Positions 12,307 to 25,486 are shown, numbered from the stretch's first letter. The stretch: 64,000 bases of DNA from Ostrinia nubilalis (GCF_963855985.1 NC_087109.1:3182001-3246000); one strand, 5' to 3'. Numbers and translations: made by a program. Notes: generated by a model from the letters alone, not told the origin.

Positions 12307-13052
12307 ACAGTCAGCGTCAAATAGCACGTGAAGTATAAAAACCGGCCAAAAGCGTGTCGGACTCACGTACAAAGGGTTCCGTACCATTGATTTATGATTT
12401 TTTTTTTATTTAAGTTACTTGTATGAAAGATTACGCGGTAATAAGCGGTTTACGATTTACGAGGTATTAAAAAAAAACGATCTCGTTCAAAACAATTGTC
12501 GTTGGTAGTTTTTTATAGTAATGTAGGTACATCATATTTTTTTAGATTTTTCATTTTCTTATTTTAGAAGTTTGAGGGGGAGACCAACTTTTCCACTTTG
12601 GAAGCGTCTGTCACGCAAATTATTCAGTTTAGAAAAAATATATTTTAGAAACCTCGATATCATTTTTAAAGACCTATCCATAAATACCCCAAACGTATGT
12701 GTTTGATGAAAAAAAAAATTGAGTTTCAATTCTAAGTATGAGGAGCCCCCAATATTTATTATTATTATTTTATTTTTGCATCAAAATCTTAATGCGGTTC
12801 ACAGAATACATCTACCTACCAAGTTCCAACAGTATAGCTCTTATAGTTTCTGAAAAAATGGCTGTGACAATCGGACGGACAGATGGACAGACAGACATGA
12901 CGAATCTATAAAGGTTCCGTTTTTTGCCATTTGGCTACGGAACCCTAAAAAAGTGACCAAAAACTTTATAACACAAACTCACAATTTTTAACAAAGACGT
13001 GTTGCGAACTTTTTGGCTACATTTGGTGTCACGAACTGTTTGGGCAATAGGC
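12307..13052. mobile_element. MITE split by a retroposon
   Basis: Left remnant CAGTCAGCGTCAAATAG and right remnant TTGGTGTCACGAACTGTTTG match the two ends of the intact MITE at 32,784-32,916. The middle is occupied by the element at 12,341-12,951. Confidence 0.6.
12341..12951 (+). mobile_element. Widespread insect retroposon, GGTTCCGTACC family
   Basis: Begins CCGGCCAAAAGCGTGTCGGA and ends TTTGGCTACGGAACCCTAAA, a familiar module of many insect genomes. Contains a GACGGACAGATGGACAGACA tract. Non-coding. Confidence 0.65.
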
Positions 13053-13554
13053 ATATTGTCAACACGGGTTGAAGGACATAAAAAAGAAAGGTAATTAATA
13101 ACGCTGAAAGTTAATATACGTAGATTGATTAATCAAAGCTTAATGTAACATTAATTGTGATTAATTCACGATCCGTTCCACGAAATCTAGCAGCGAGTCA
13201 AAATCAACAAGTCATTAAGTTAGATTTTCATTACGTGAAACGAAACGGTCGATGGTTTTCAGAATTCGTAGAAATTAATTTTGCATTTATGATTTGTTTT
13301 ACGAATTTAATATTTTCATTCATTATCCTAACCAAAGTGGAAAGAAACCTACTTGTATTTTAATTAATTATAATAAATTAAAGCTGAGTTTATTATAGAT
13401 TCTACGAGTCTAGGAAGAGACTAGGGGTTCTATGAGTCTAGTCTCGTAATGCCCTAACTACCCTTCATTTAGTATTCGAAATGAAATGAAATACATAGTT
13501 TATTCTATACATAGGCCCTTTCTAGGGCACTAATACACGTCCCTTTAGCTTACT

Positions 13555-13862
13555 ACTACCAAAGCCACGATAGCCGAACGGTGAATGAGTCGAACTGGCC
13601 GAATCGTCATCCAAGCAGGCGGGTTTGAATCACGCTAACCCGTCTATAATTGTGGTGAGCCCACTCGTGACACAAGCATTATTAACTTAGTACGAGGGGC
13701 TAACGGGACTACTCGTATTAGTAATTTCCGCAGGTAAATTATAGGGCGCGCAACGAAAGTTGAGGCCATCAACACAAGCAAAGATTTGTATCTGTATCTA
13801 TCTGCGCTACGTCTTGCGTAGTCGGACTGAGAAGTGCTTTCTGTATCGCTTGCAGACATTTT
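13555..13862 (+). mobile_element. tRNA-derived SINE
   Basis: TAGCCGAACGGTGAATGAGT resembles a pol III A box and GCGGGTTTGAATCACGCT a B box, about 50 bases apart, followed by an unrelated body. It is not a real tRNA because it lacks an acceptor stem and anticodon arm. Confidence 0.65.
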
Positions 13863-13888
13863 AACAAGAGCGAGGTAGCTAGTGTATT

Positions 13889-14243
13889 TGATCCGCTTTG
13901 CACTGAAAGAAGGTCGAACTCCTCCTATGTTCTTCTGAGGGCCTAGTACATACTACATCAAAGGCGCTCACTAGTGAGCGCGTCAAAAAATGACATTAAA
14001 TGTATGACGGATTGTACAGCGCCCCTAGCGGGAAACGTTCAAAACCAAAAATATTCATTGAGCGCGTTTGACGTAAACTCACACTCAGCCCACTGATTAA
14101 TTTCGTTGCGGGTACATTGACAGTTTAACTTTCCCTTAAAAACCTTGACCTTCACTGGTTGGGTTTTTATTGGCAGTCACACTGTAGACCCTGGCTACAC
14201 AGGAGTAGCAGCGGTGGGAACGAGAGGTGGGAATAGTCCCGTA
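13889..14243 (+). mobile_element. SINE-like element interrupted by a MITE
   Basis: Sequence from TCCGCTTTGCAC to GGGAATAGTCCCGTA matches the element at 27,066-27,333, which gives its right end. It is broken at 13,939-14,092 by the MITE described next. No coding capacity. Confidence 0.7.
13939..14092. mobile_element. MITE, TAGTGTGAGTTTAC family, inserted in a SINE-like element
   Basis: The right end GTAAACTCACACTCAGCCC is intact and the left end is degraded. CTGA flanks both sides (13,935-13,938, 14,093-14,096), and removing the insert restores the reading of the host repeat seen at 27 kb. Confidence 0.75.
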
Positions 14244-16620
14244 TAATAATGTTGTTTAAGAGCCATTTTACATTTTCGTGCGAAATTCTAAGATTTTGGA
14301 AGCATGAATTACTATCTTAAGCAACACCCAGAGATTATTTAATAACTGCGAAAGATAGGTCAATCCTTGGTGTTGACCATTAATGAAACGGATTTACTAA
14401 AATTCTTTTGCTTAATTCACAGTGCCCCATCTCCCACAACCATTTTACGGAAAAATTGCCGCAGACTCATTTTCAAAGTCCTGTATCTATTATTTATGCT
14501 CATATAATAAGCTTAAAAATATATAGTAATCATCGGACATATATTCTTGTAGTCCATTAATGAAATAGATTCTTGAATTTCATTACCATTATTGAGTAAA
14601 ATCTAAAAATAATTTGGCAAATTTGAAGATTAACGTCACATTTTGATCGTGGTTTTTGGTTTAAAAACACAGCAATAACTGCAATAAAAGTATCCCAAAA
14701 TAAAGAATATTCATTGTAGAATTGATTTCTACAGTTATTGTTTAAATATTAGTAACCACTTTGTCAAAATATTGATGTGAATATCAGTATAAATTACAAT
14801 GCGCAAGCCGACATCGATTAGTATGGCGCGAGCGCCCGTCAAGGCAGGACCTGTGTCATTTTTCCCGCCGTGACGTTTACGTGCGTTCGTGTCGTAAAGC
14901 GGTGATTTGTACGGCGACTAAATACATTTGATACTATGCCGAGAGACTGTTTCGAGTCGGCCGGCCGAGCAGAAATTGAAATGATGAATTTTAATTTCTT
15001 TGACGGATCTGGGTATAACTATGTATAATATGTAGGTACCATGTATTTAATTTAATAAATAAATTATAAAAAAGTATATCCATTATGCTAGCACCCTTAA
15101 CACAAGCATATTGGTTGCCTACTTTTGGGACTAGATGGCGGTGTGAAATTGTTCAAAGATTTGTTTATTTATTTATCCGCTTTGAGTTTTGTTTCGTGAA
15201 GAAAAAAAAGAAGCGTTTTGTTTCGAGAGGGAAGCTTTGTTGTTAAATGTATAGTAATAAAAGAGGAAAGATTAGATTGTTTGTTTGTTTGGAGGCAATA
15301 GCTCCGAAAAAAAATTCTTTCACGATTTAGAATCCTAATTCTTTTTCTATGTAGGCTATAAAATATTTTCAAAAACTTTAGTACAAAATCTTTGATAAAA
15401 TTCGACGTTTAATAAATAAATTAGATAACATATTAATACTTTTTTTTCAATACGATTTTAGTACTTGTTTTTCAGAAATTCTACGATTTAACTAAACTTC
15501 TAGTGTTCATATTTTATGCATAATTTATTAACTTCTAAAATATACATATATCCTACTGATAGATGACGTGCTTCGTATTTTATTAAAATTATTACCTGAC
15601 TATGTTAAAAAGGTGTGGAATGTTATTTTGGAGATAACTTGGTTCCATAGAAATATAGAGAGATGCTAAGTAATGCGCTGAGTTCGAAACTCAGTGTCGT
15701 ATTAGAAATTCACACACACAAAGAAATCAAATTATGTGCTCATTATCCACTGCGGTATCAGTATTCAACGTTCGAATAATCTTTAGTACTATGCAAGCAA
15801 TATAAACTGTTTACATAATGACGTCGCTACTGTCATCATTGCTTTCACAAGCAATATGTTCCAATTTGTCCCTTGTCACATTTCCCTTTAGTTTCTGTGA
15901 TCTGTGCTTGTTTCTAAGTTGATATCAATGAAATATTCCTTAGTACTTTTGATTTAATTTTTTTTTGACACGTGTTTGAAAAATCAAGGTCAGATTACAA
16001 TAAAATAACAAGTTAAAACGTAACATTGCATTGCAACTCGCAATTTCGCAATATTGATGAGGAGATTCCATTGGAAAGTCTGTATTCATTCCTAGGATTC
16101 CCCTAACACCATCAAATTCAAGAGAATTCAAGAGAGTGCAGTTTCCCATCTCATGCTTAGGGACCACGGTTTAAAATAGTGTGGTTGCATAGAGCCTGCA
16201 ACGGGCAACCGCGTGCGCAGCTGCTCATACTAATTTCACGATAAAAAGCAAGTGTTGGCGCCCTCACGAGTTTTAGCGGAGTTCCATATGGTAGCGGGAG
16301 TAGACTTAATGGAAATCTATGCTTCTCCGACGACCAGTTGTATGTGGCATACTCCAGAGTATGCGCACACAATAGCCTGTTGATTTTAGCACCTGAAGGA
16401 AAAACAAAAAAACATTGTTTACAAAGAAATCTGCGGCAGGTGTAGTGTTTTAATTTTGTTTTAGAAAGATCTCATAATTTTGTAAGTATTCAAATATTTA
16501 AACATAATAATTTGTAGATTTTATATCAAAAAATATAATCATTTATTTTAACAAAATTAATTTTCTTAGAATATTTTAATTCTATTAGAACCATTTTCCA
16601 CTTCATCGTAGAAGAAGTCG
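14244..16620. other. No gene seen
   Basis: AT-rich sequence with only short open frames. A tRNA T-arm-like CTGAGTTCGAAACTCAG at 15,680-15,700 may be a SINE scrap. A GC-richer patch at 14,810-14,985 has no open frame of note. Confidence 0.6.
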
Positions 16621-16651
16621 CGGGCAAAAAGCTAGTATGAAATATGTAGTA

Positions 16652-17090
16652 TTGCCCGCGGCTTCACCCGCTTGAAATTTAGTTTGTCACAGATCGTCAT
16701 AAATTATAGCCTAACATTGTTATTCTGGTCGACGCCAGGGATGGATGAGCGTCGCTGTCGCTGGCGACAGGGTCTTCTGGTTCAGGGTTCATGGCGTAGG
16801 TCTCAGGCAAAATGAAATCCACTCGTAGAAATTAATAAATTCAGTGTATTCACGAAAATAATTACACACAGCACTAGAGTCGTATCGGAACTGAGTGAAC
16901 CAAAGGTCTTGCGATAGGAACTTCCGACCCGAGTGATAGTTGAACACAGACTGCCTAGTACTGCTGTACTGTACTGTAAAGTTTCATCAAAATCTGTTCA
17001 GTAGTTTTTGCGTGAAAGTGTAACAAACATCCAGACATCCACACAAACTTTCGTATTTATAATATTAGTAAGACTAGTAAGAAGTAAGAT
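16652..17090 (-). mobile_element. Helitron-like element with internal insertion
   Basis: Reverse-strand Lep1-like copy (GCCCGCGGCTTCACCCGC at one end, ATTTATAATATTAGTAAG at the other). About 240 bases of unrelated sequence at 16,729-16,967 interrupt it. The end of another copy (CTAG) lies just before, at 16,636. Confidence 0.65.
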
Positions 17091-18015
17091 AGTAAGATGA
17101 ATTATTTTAGTTATTTGTTTACTTATAATAATATTTATTTATTTATTTCTTAGCTCTGTCTGATAATGGTTCTGGAGGAGATGCAATGGCCACCTCCGTA
17201 ACAAAACAATAGAACCCTATGGAGTTTGGGCTTGTGTGATTCGCCTTGACGAATATTTCGTATCCAGGGCCCGATGATGGAGCTGTAAAGGGGCAGATTT
17301 TTTTTTCACTATTTCACTGTCTTTATTTTGTACTTAATATATATTTTACATCTTATACCTATTCGTGTTTCATTATGAATCGAAATATAAAAGACTTATT
17401 AAACTCTATTAATTTATCAAGTTTGAATACCTCATTCTACCTTAAAATTAATAACTTAAATCAAGTCTTAATACGGTCACGGCTCAAGATTTTTTTGTCC
17501 ATTTCAGCGTTCTTTTTACTCTTTTGACGTTGCGTTGACAGCTTTTACCTAAATTCGCGCGGAATATTTTTGTGAAATGGCTCTTAAGTATTCAAATATT
17601 AATTACATCAGTGTTTGCGTCAAGTTTCGTTGAGCGAGCTATACTTAAATAATGTTAGAGTTCTGCTTATCAGTAAGTATGCATTTTGGGTGGACAGCAC
17701 TGATAAGTATACTGTTATGGTATTATGTTACGTAAGGCTCGAGTGCTGATAGTAGTGACAGTGACACTATCAGGGAAGGCTTTATTAATTAGCAGAGTTG
17801 TGTAAGCACTAATTAGGTGAGCTACATAATTTCAAATGAAAACAAAATTCCTGTAAACACACCATAGGGATCACTTAAAAATTAGGGTTTGATGGTGAAA
17901 ACGGGCATTAGTCTCAGATAATTTAGTATGTAGTTATTTCAACAGTTACTTATAAAGAAGAGCTTAATGAATTCTTAATTACCTACCTTTAAGTTACAAT
18001 AGGATATTTGTTACA
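17091..18015. other. No gene seen
   Basis: AT-rich. 17,870-17,915 carries the end of a small MITE family (GATGGTGAAAACGGGCAT) found complete at 29,656-29,770. Nothing else recognised. Confidence 0.5.
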
Positions 18016-18018
18016 TTT

Positions 18019-18135
18019 ACTTATAAGGAAGGAAGGAAGTAAGGACGTCCACTGCTGAAAATAGGCCTCCTCCACTGCTTTCCATCTTGCCCGGTTGGTA
18101 GCTGCCTGCGTCCAGCGCCTTCCTGCTACCTTTTA
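18019..18135 (-). mobile_element. RTE LINE 3' end
   Basis: Reverse complement of the RTE 3' coding end and tail: CGTCCACTGCTGAAAATAGG then CGGTTGGTAGCTGCCTGCGT. Same family as 25,487-25,640 and 34,707-34,875. Confidence 0.7.
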
Positions 18136-18417
18136 ATATCAATTCAATGTAACTGAAGAACCTAAACAAATAAATTGACGATAAAACTTTTTCTAAATGT
18201 TAAGTGACTGGAATGCTCTTTTCCTTCCTAAATACCTATTATGTACGTAAAACGAGTGTGTGATAGAGCCTATACAACAATATAACAATATGGCAAAAGC
18301 AACAGAATATTGTATTGTATTGTATTTATTTAGCAAAATACCGCTTCCGATCCTTCAGTATTCCAGAGGAAATCATGACAACGTTTCAAGCATGGCTGAG
18401 CGATAAGCATTGCCTAA

Positions 18418-19042
18418 TAGTGTTGTAAGGAACTCGAGACTTGGAGTCTTATTTAATAGGCTTGAGCTATTTTTTAAGACTCGAGTCTTATAAATAAAAC
18501 TTCTAAGTTCTGATGGACTTGAGCTAGAGCTTTTTAGCTTGAATTTTTAGTCTATTGTAAAAATACTTGAGTCCTGCCAAAAAGAACTCAAAGACGGCGT
18601 CTTTTTAAAAGAACTCATGACTGAATCCTCTAATAAATAGCTGTAGTTTGAAGTTTAACATATGGATGACGATATAAAATCACCCAGTTACCTATTATGA
18701 TACACCAACTCGAGTTCATGGCTCAGTCTAGCTCAAAGAACTTAAAAGAGTCTAAAGGACTCAGAGTGGCTAGTGTGAGTTTACATCAAACGCGCTCACT
18801 AGTGAGCGCGTAAAAAATGACATAAATGTATGACGGATTGTACAGCGCCCCTAACAGAAACGTTTGAGAACTAAAATTTTCATACATTTTTAACGTGTTT
18901 ACTAGTGAGGACGTTTAATGTAAACTCACACTGAGCCTACAGAAGACAAAGGACTCGAACTCATATGACTACCAAGTCAAAGTCTTGAAAATAGACTCAA
19001 GTCTCGAATGAAGATTAAAGACTCGAGTTTCTCACAACACTA
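18418..19042. mobile_element. MITE, TAGTGTTGTAAGGAACTCGAG ends, with nested MITE
   Basis: Left end TAGTGTTGTAAGGAACTCGA and right end CTCGAGTTTCTCACAACACTA are inverted copies. The interior is full of GACTCGAGTCTT-like words. A MITE of the TAGTGTGAGTTTAC family sits inside at 18,768-18,937. Confidence 0.75.
18768..18937. mobile_element. Nested MITE, TAGTGTGAGTTTAC family
   Basis: Best preserved copy in the window: TAGTGTGAGTTTACATCAAA to TAATGTAAACTCACACTGAG, with the shared core GTATGACGGATTGTACAGCG. Confidence 0.8.
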
Positions 19043-19151
19043 CCTGTACCGCCATTTTGTCTGACAAGATTTTGGTTCCACGTCTTATTACAGTTACCGT
19101 TTCGTAGAGATTCGCCTTTTATTTTGATAGACCGGTTTTTGTTTTTCTTAT

Positions 19152-19368
19152 AAAGCCTGGTCCGTGAGCACGTAGAATCCCGTCCAATGACCCCAAGCTA
19201 CCCATCCTTATCGCTCGCGCGTAATTATATTGCTGTCGCGCGCGACTGTGCGACGCGCGCCCGCAGTGAGTGTGCGAGCGCGACAGCAACATAATTACGT
19301 GCGAGTGACAAGGATGGGCAGCTTGAGGTCATTGGACGGGATTCTACGTGCTCACGGACCAGGCTTTA
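19152..19368. mobile_element. MITE, AAAGCCTGGTCCGTGAGC ends
   Basis: Arms of about 60 bases (AAAGCCTGGTCCGTGAGCAC and its reverse complement) with a GCG-rich loop. Flanks read TA on both sides. A larger relative is at 48,226-48,520. Confidence 0.8.
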
Positions 19369-19466
19369 GCATAATAATATTTCCGTTGTTCCTTTTTTCG
19401 GCTTTTTGTTTCGCTACCTTCTTTAATCAAATAAATTCTCCACTTTAGGAACACGATCGTCTCTAA

Positions 19467-19733
19467 CGCCCGTATTCACTAAGGCTGGGTTGCACCATCT
19501 TACTATAACTTTGACAAACGTCAAAAATCTGTCAAACTCCATATAAAAAGCACCGGTTATCGTCATAGTTACCGTCAAAGTTAGGTAGTGCAACGCAGCC
19601 TAACAATGCTTGCTTAAGTGAAGCAGCAAATCGAACGCGCAGCGTTGAATAGAGTTCTGTAATTGATTCGCATGTCACCCTGTGTGTCCACGCGCACTAT
19701 GAGACCTCATAGTAATCTTTGTGAATACGAGCG
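19467..19733. mobile_element. PIF/Harbinger-like MITE interrupted by another
   Basis: CGCCCGTATTCAC ends with TAA on both flanks (19,464-19,466 and 19,734-19,736). Interrupted near its left end by the MITE at 19,483-19,600. Confidence 0.75.
19483..19600. mobile_element. Nested MITE, GGCTGGGTTGCACCATC ends, TAA duplication
   Basis: Left TAAGGCTGGGTTGCACCATC, right GTGCAACGCAGCCTAA; TAA on both sides. Relatives at 30,570-30,687 and 35,554-35,675. Confidence 0.75.
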
Positions 19734-19898
19734 TAATTTACCTATAGGTTCTGCGACCAGATAGGTTCTGCTAAAACAGCTAGAATCGCTAGTGGGTGTA
19801 CAATTTGGTAATTGAAACTATAAAAAGCCGCTGATAATTAAATAGTCAATGAGTTTTTCGGGCTGCTTCTTCTCAGCACTGCCCTTCGTTATTGTCAC

Positions 19899-20100
19899 AA
19901 TGAGGGCTCACCAGTTAGCGCCACTGTAGAGTAAGGTCCTGTCACTTGCTAGTAGCGAAGACAGTGGCGCCAACTTGTGAGCGCTAAAGTGGTAGGAGGA
20001 CTATCGCATTTGCACTCATCAAGATGGCGCCACTGTAGAGTAAGGTCCTGTCAATCGCCAGGGGTGCCAACTGTTAAGTATAAAAACGATAGCCCTCATT
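19899..20100. mobile_element. MITE, AATGAGGGCT ends with internal repeat
   Basis: Short inverted ends AATGAGGGCT and AGCCCTCATT. A word of about 25 bases starting GCGCCACTGTAGAGTAAGG occurs twice inside in the same orientation. Confidence 0.6.
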
Positions 20101-20737
20101 CTATGGTAGGTGCAGGACTTAAAACGCTTTTACAAAGTCATGACTTTCAATGGATAGAGTCGTTAAACTCCTTCAACTCCGAGGTTTTGATTTCGACTCT
20201 CATAGGAATCGAGATAGTCTCTCTTTTTCTCTCACTATAAACCAAGAAAATGGTTATACTAGGTAACTATATTATTGATTGAATGTAATTTCATCATCAC
20301 GGATAGTGCCGATCCGATTTCTGTCCCTTTCACCCTATAAATAGTTCTATTAAGATTTCAACTACACTCGTACTCGTATGTAGGTGTACTCTCAATAGAG
20401 GGCAATTCCATATTGAAATATCAAAACAATCATTCTATTTTAGGTATCGGTAGTAGTGACGTACATCGCGATTTTTATCGATAGCAACGATTGTGGTCGA
20501 GTGCAATATTATATTTTCATTCTTGAGTCTATTTTGGACTAGTACGGTCTGCACCAAATGTTTTACTTCATATTTGTAGAGTTTTGTAATATTATGAAGT
20601 AAATACATTTTTTTTTTTATTTGATTTGATTATGTTGAATTGAACTATACTACTATTCTTTTAAAATGTATTGGAACACTAACTTAAGGGTCTCGTTCAC
20701 ATTCTCCGAGTAAAATGTCAAGTAGGCTATTCGTTGA

Positions 20738-20868
20738 CGCCCGTATTCACAAACATTACTATGAGGTCTCACAGTGCACGTGGACGCACATGGTGACACA
20801 CGAGCCAATCACAGAGCTATTTCGATTTGATGCTTCACTTAAGCAAGCATCGTTTATGAATACGGGCG
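20738..20868. mobile_element. MITE, CGCCCGTATTCACAAA family, third copy
   Basis: Ends CGCCCGTATTCACAAA and TATGAATACGGGCG. The flanking triplets TGA and TAA differ, so the duplication has decayed. Confidence 0.7.
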
Positions 20869-20976
20869 TAAAAGTCACGAGTAGCAATTTAACGAATTTC
20901 GCCATCTCTGAATAACGCTAAAACACTTCTTATTTTACTTGGCTTGACAGAGATTCTTAATCTAAGAATGTTCTAT

Positions 20977-22817
20977 ACAGGGTTGTCCCGTAATGTAACG
21001 TCAAGCCGGAACTGGGTGTTGAGGCAAGTTGTGCTGGTTATCAGAAAAATATAAAAAAAAATCTATGTGGCATATTTTAAAAATAATAGGCATTTAAAAA
21101 AAATCAAAAAATTCTACTCCAGGTGACGGTCCTTTTACTCGTGTTGCCACAAATCTTGACTTTTTCCAAATTTTTTTTTTGTTATGTAACCCTGGATAAT
21201 GCTTCTCTAAATTGTTATCAAAATTACAAAACCAGCTGCTCCAACTTGGATGAAAAAAATACATTATTCCCAAAAAAAATATCAAAATAAAAATTTTGCC
21301 TAGTTTAAACTGACTGTACTGAAAAAAAATTGTACTACGCGAGTATGGCAAGTGACGTCATAATTTGGCGCATTTAGTAAGGATTCCAAAATGGTATAAC
21401 ACTTTGTAAAATCTTGCTGTAATTGTCGACAATTTTTGTTTATTGGAAATAATCCCGTTTTTAACTTTATCTACCTTGGTTAAAAATATTATTCTAATGT
21501 GCCCAAAATTTAAGTTTCTGGCTTAAGTGAGGTGGAGAAGCCATTTTAAAAGGTATGAGCGGGACGGAGAGGGCCATCTTACCAAGCAGGGATGTTATGG
21601 ATATCCGTAACCGTAACCGAAACTATCGGATATCCGAAATAAAAAAATGTCCATAACCGTAACAGAAACTGATTCAAAAGTTACGGATAGTTTCGGATAA
21701 AGGCCAAACTGCAAAACTCTATGTTTGCAGTATACACGCCGCAGCTGCAATGCCGCGCTGCCGATTTCATAGTTTTGCAGTTTGCGGTTGCAAATTGCGG
21801 TCTGCGGCCCGTCTTGGAATTGTACCTTAAATCTTAATATTTGTTACCAACTTGTCTGGCATTCGCTGGCACCATCTAATATGCCAGCCTGTTTTACCTT
21901 TATCATACATAGGTGTCGTCTTAGTTGGTACATAAAGTAGCTATGTGGGTCACGCTCACGCAGCATCTTGCTATTTGTATTATACCTACATTTTTGAAAT
22001 TCTAATAATTCCGTAACCGAAATTATCCGAGACTTTCGGATAATCTGAAATGATTTCATATCCGTGACCGTAACCGAAACCGGTATAATATTATTCTAAT
22101 ATCCATAACCGAAACTTCATATCCTTATTATCCCTGTTACCAAGTACAAGTGCAGGCAGAGCAGGTAGTAAAGGCGCGCGCGCACGTGTGACTTTTGTTA
22201 CAGTATGTCAACTACTAATTACTGTCATGGTGACAAAAGTTTCTGTGACTGACTGTACGGTAGTCAGTCACAGAAACTTGAATTTTGGGCACATTAGAAT
22301 AATAATTTTTAACCAAGGTAAATAAAGTTAAAAACGGGACTATTTCCAAAAAACCAAAAATTGTCGACAATTACAGCAAAAATTTACCAAGTGTTATACC
22401 ATTTTGGAATCCTTACTAAATGCGCCAAATTATGACGTCACATGCCACAATCGCGTAGTACATTTTTTTTTTTCAGTACAGTCAGTTTAAACTAGGCAAA
22501 ATTTTTATTTTGATTTTTTTTTTGAGAATAATGTATTTTTTTCATCCAAGCTGGAGCAGCTGGTTTTGTAATTTTGATAACAATTTAGAGAAGCATTATT
22601 CAGGGTTACATAACAAAAAAAATTTTTGGAAAAAGTGAAAATTTGTGGCAACACGAGCAAAAGGACCGTCACCTGGAGTAGAATTTTTTGATTTTTTTTA
22701 AATGCCTATTATTTTTAAAATATGCCACATAGATTTTTTTTTATATTTTTCTGATAACCAGCACAACTTGCCTCAACACCCAGTTCCGGCTTGACGTTAC
22801 ATTACGGGACACCCTGT
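20977..22817. mobile_element. 1.8-kb inverted-repeat element, ACAGGGTTGTCCCG ends
   Basis: Left end ACAGGGTTGTCCCGTAATG, right end CATTACGGGACACCCTGT. The arms run some 560-600 bases. The loop contains a hAT-like MITE. No transposase frame. Confidence 0.8.
21587..22136. mobile_element. hAT-like MITE nested in the 20,977-22,817 element
   Basis: Ends CAGGGATG and TATCCCTG, with subterminal copies of CCGTAACCGTAACCGAAAC. A perfect 8-bp duplication TTACCAAG flanks it (21,579-21,586 and 22,137-22,144). Confidence 0.85.
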
Positions 22818-25020
22818 ATATAGATTTAATTAGACATTTTCGTTCACTCCCTAAACAATTTGCTAATAACAAAAATGTCTAAGAGTAATAAGAAAATAAT
22901 ACCTAGTTTTCATCATATTCGTAAATGCTCTTTCTCGTAAAATTTCTAAAATAGATACTCTATTGTTAGAAAATTCCGAATAGAGTACTACTATTGTTTT
23001 TTTTTATATATATTAAGATAGTTTATTTATTTATTTATTTAGGTACAGTAACAGAATACAAATTAGTTCTTAGAAATAATATAGAGTTATTGAACAAGTA
23101 ATAGCAGGAATGCTAATAATTTTGAGATATTAATAATAGTCATTAATACTGGTATAAGCTATATTATGTAATTGTTTGTTGTTCTGAATAAAATAAAATA
23201 AAAATAAAATAAAATAATAGTAAATATTGTCTATGAAAATCATATTTTATCGTCACTTACCATCAGGTGAGATACAGGCCAAGAGCTTCCTCGTTGTGGA
23301 TAAAAAAAATCTGTGATATAAAGAGAATAATAAATAAACTCACAGTTTTCGAGTATAGCAACATAATATTGAAGAGAGTTTTTGGTGAACAAAAATATTG
23401 AAAAGACAATTTTATTGTATTAGCAAAAAATGTAGAAAGAATGAAAATTTATTCTGCCACACGAAATTCATTATGAAATCCAAACAAATTATGAAACATA
23501 CAGATTTATTTATTTTACTCTTGGAAAACAACTTGAATAATATGTGTATACCCATGTATGACATTAAAAATACATTTATTTCTATTTGTAAAAAGCCTTA
23601 TAAAGGATTGGGCCACTTTTGACCCGTGAGCTCCGAAGCTTACAAATATTGGAATGGGTATTTTTATATTACCGACTTCAAAAAAGGAGGTTTTCAATAT
23701 GTTGTTTTTTATGTATGTAATGTAAACCGATTACGCCGCGGTTTCTGATCCGATTTCCGAGATTTTTTTTTGAAGACAAATAAATTATAGGAAGTCTTAT
23801 TTTCTATACAAGCTCAATTTCATTATACCCTTGTTTGAATGCAGTAATTTAATGAGTGTCACTCAGAATAAGTACCTACTCAATATGGAGTCGGTGCCGG
23901 TAAATTAAGTTACATTTCTTGAGCTTGGCATTTAGCAGACTGGCACCGAATCAGAAAATATAATTATGGTCATTATATTAATTGTCCATATAAATAAATA
24001 CGTAATTATTTTTCTACTTTTTAGTGTTCTTTTTGGAGTAGATTTAGTTTTAAAAGTAGTTTTTTTAACGGAGTTTTTTTGCTGGCTGTACAAACAGCGG
24101 CATGCGAAAACATTAGATTTTTCAATAATTACTCACTGAAAGTATTTTGGGGTATTTGCTATTTTTCTCTCGTTCCACATAATTTTGCAATCTTCAGTAT
24201 TTCGATGGTTTAAGCTTATGTAGAGTTTTACCTATAACTGTTTTGTTAATAAGTGCTCGTTTCTACGGCAATCCAGTTTTACGGGGTCCAGTTATGCAGC
24301 ATCCCGCAAAACTGGACTGTTATGTAACACACATAATGTGTTTGAAATTTGAATTACAAACTCGAACGGATCGGTTTTTTGCAGGACACTGCAAATTAAC
24401 GGAATGTTCGTGTGGACGTTGTTAGTAAAACACTTATGCCCGTTTTCAGCATCAATCCCTAATTTTTAAGTGAAACGGGCATTAGACTACTAAACGGGAT
24501 TCAGCAAAAACAGTTCCTGCAAAAAACGTGGTGAGAACAAGGCCTAAGAATTTTCAGCACTGGAATTTTAGAAAAAATTCTACGTGTATACAAAGATTTT
24601 GTTCTCCTAGTTAACAAAAAAAGTCTTTCCTATGTGAAAAAACCTTTCTAGGCCCAATAATTTAGGCTATACGTTGAGGCATAGCATGGCAAGTATACAA
24701 AATTTGTGAATAATATTATGTAAGTACCTATACAAAACTCGTGAAACACACAAGTATGTTTTCTGCGGGAAACATAGCAACGTCTTTCTTTTTTCCCCGA
24801 TCTAGCTCTATGGTTTCAGCTACTGGAGGTCAAACCAAGGTGAAATACGCACATAAAAGTAGTAAAGGTAACGCTATAAACAGTAATGGTCGTCATTAAA
24901 GACATTGTAATAATATTACTCTAAAAGCTTCCCTACCTAAATCCGTAAATGTGAACGGACCGACGAAATAAAAACACTTCTTTTATAAAGAGGGTCTTAT
25001 TGTCACTATAAAACGATAAT
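22818..25020. other. No gene seen
   Basis: AT-rich, with an A/T-rich simple repeat near 23,190-23,215 (AAAATAAAAT type). 23,590-23,640 shares a GGGCCACTTTTGACCCGTGA module with 31,015-31,066 in the other orientation. 24,436-24,485 is a scrap of the TGCCCGTTTTCACC MITE family. Confidence 0.5.
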
Positions 25021-25070
25021 AATTGTTTCGAAAAAGCCAATTCTTTTTCTCACGTCGAAGGGACGATATA

Positions 25071-25350
25071 TTCGAAAAAAGTTTATTTTTTCGCATGAAA
25101 AAAGGCCTTTTGCCTTTACCTTGCAAAAATACGGTAAAACCTAAATATTACCTGTTTCTAGTTCTTCTCAGACTCTGTCCTGAACTAAGCGAACTTAGAA
25201 CACTAAAAGATTCGAAAAAAGCTTCTATTATTTCACCCGAAAAATGGCCCTTTGCCTTGCAAAAATACGGTAAAGCCTAAAAACCAACTATTTCTGGTTT
25301 TTCTCAGAATTTTGTCTTGAATTGAGCGAACTAGAACTCTAAAAGTTTAA
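25071..25350 (+). repeat. Diverged 140-bp tandem duplication
   Basis: Two units starting TTCGAAAAAAG at 25,071 and 25,211. Each contains TTGCAAAAATACGGTAAA and CTGAACTAAGCGAACT-like words. Divergence is about one base in five. A short open frame across it is probably chance. Confidence 0.7.
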
Positions 25351-25486
25351 CAAAAGGGTGTTTAAATTTGGAAATTTCTTTGCGATTACTAATGTAAGTC
25401 AACGCGAACTTTATTACTGCGAGGTAATAGTGTACAACGCCATCTAGTGATGGGGTGGTAAACTATTTGCGTACCTATACCTCATC

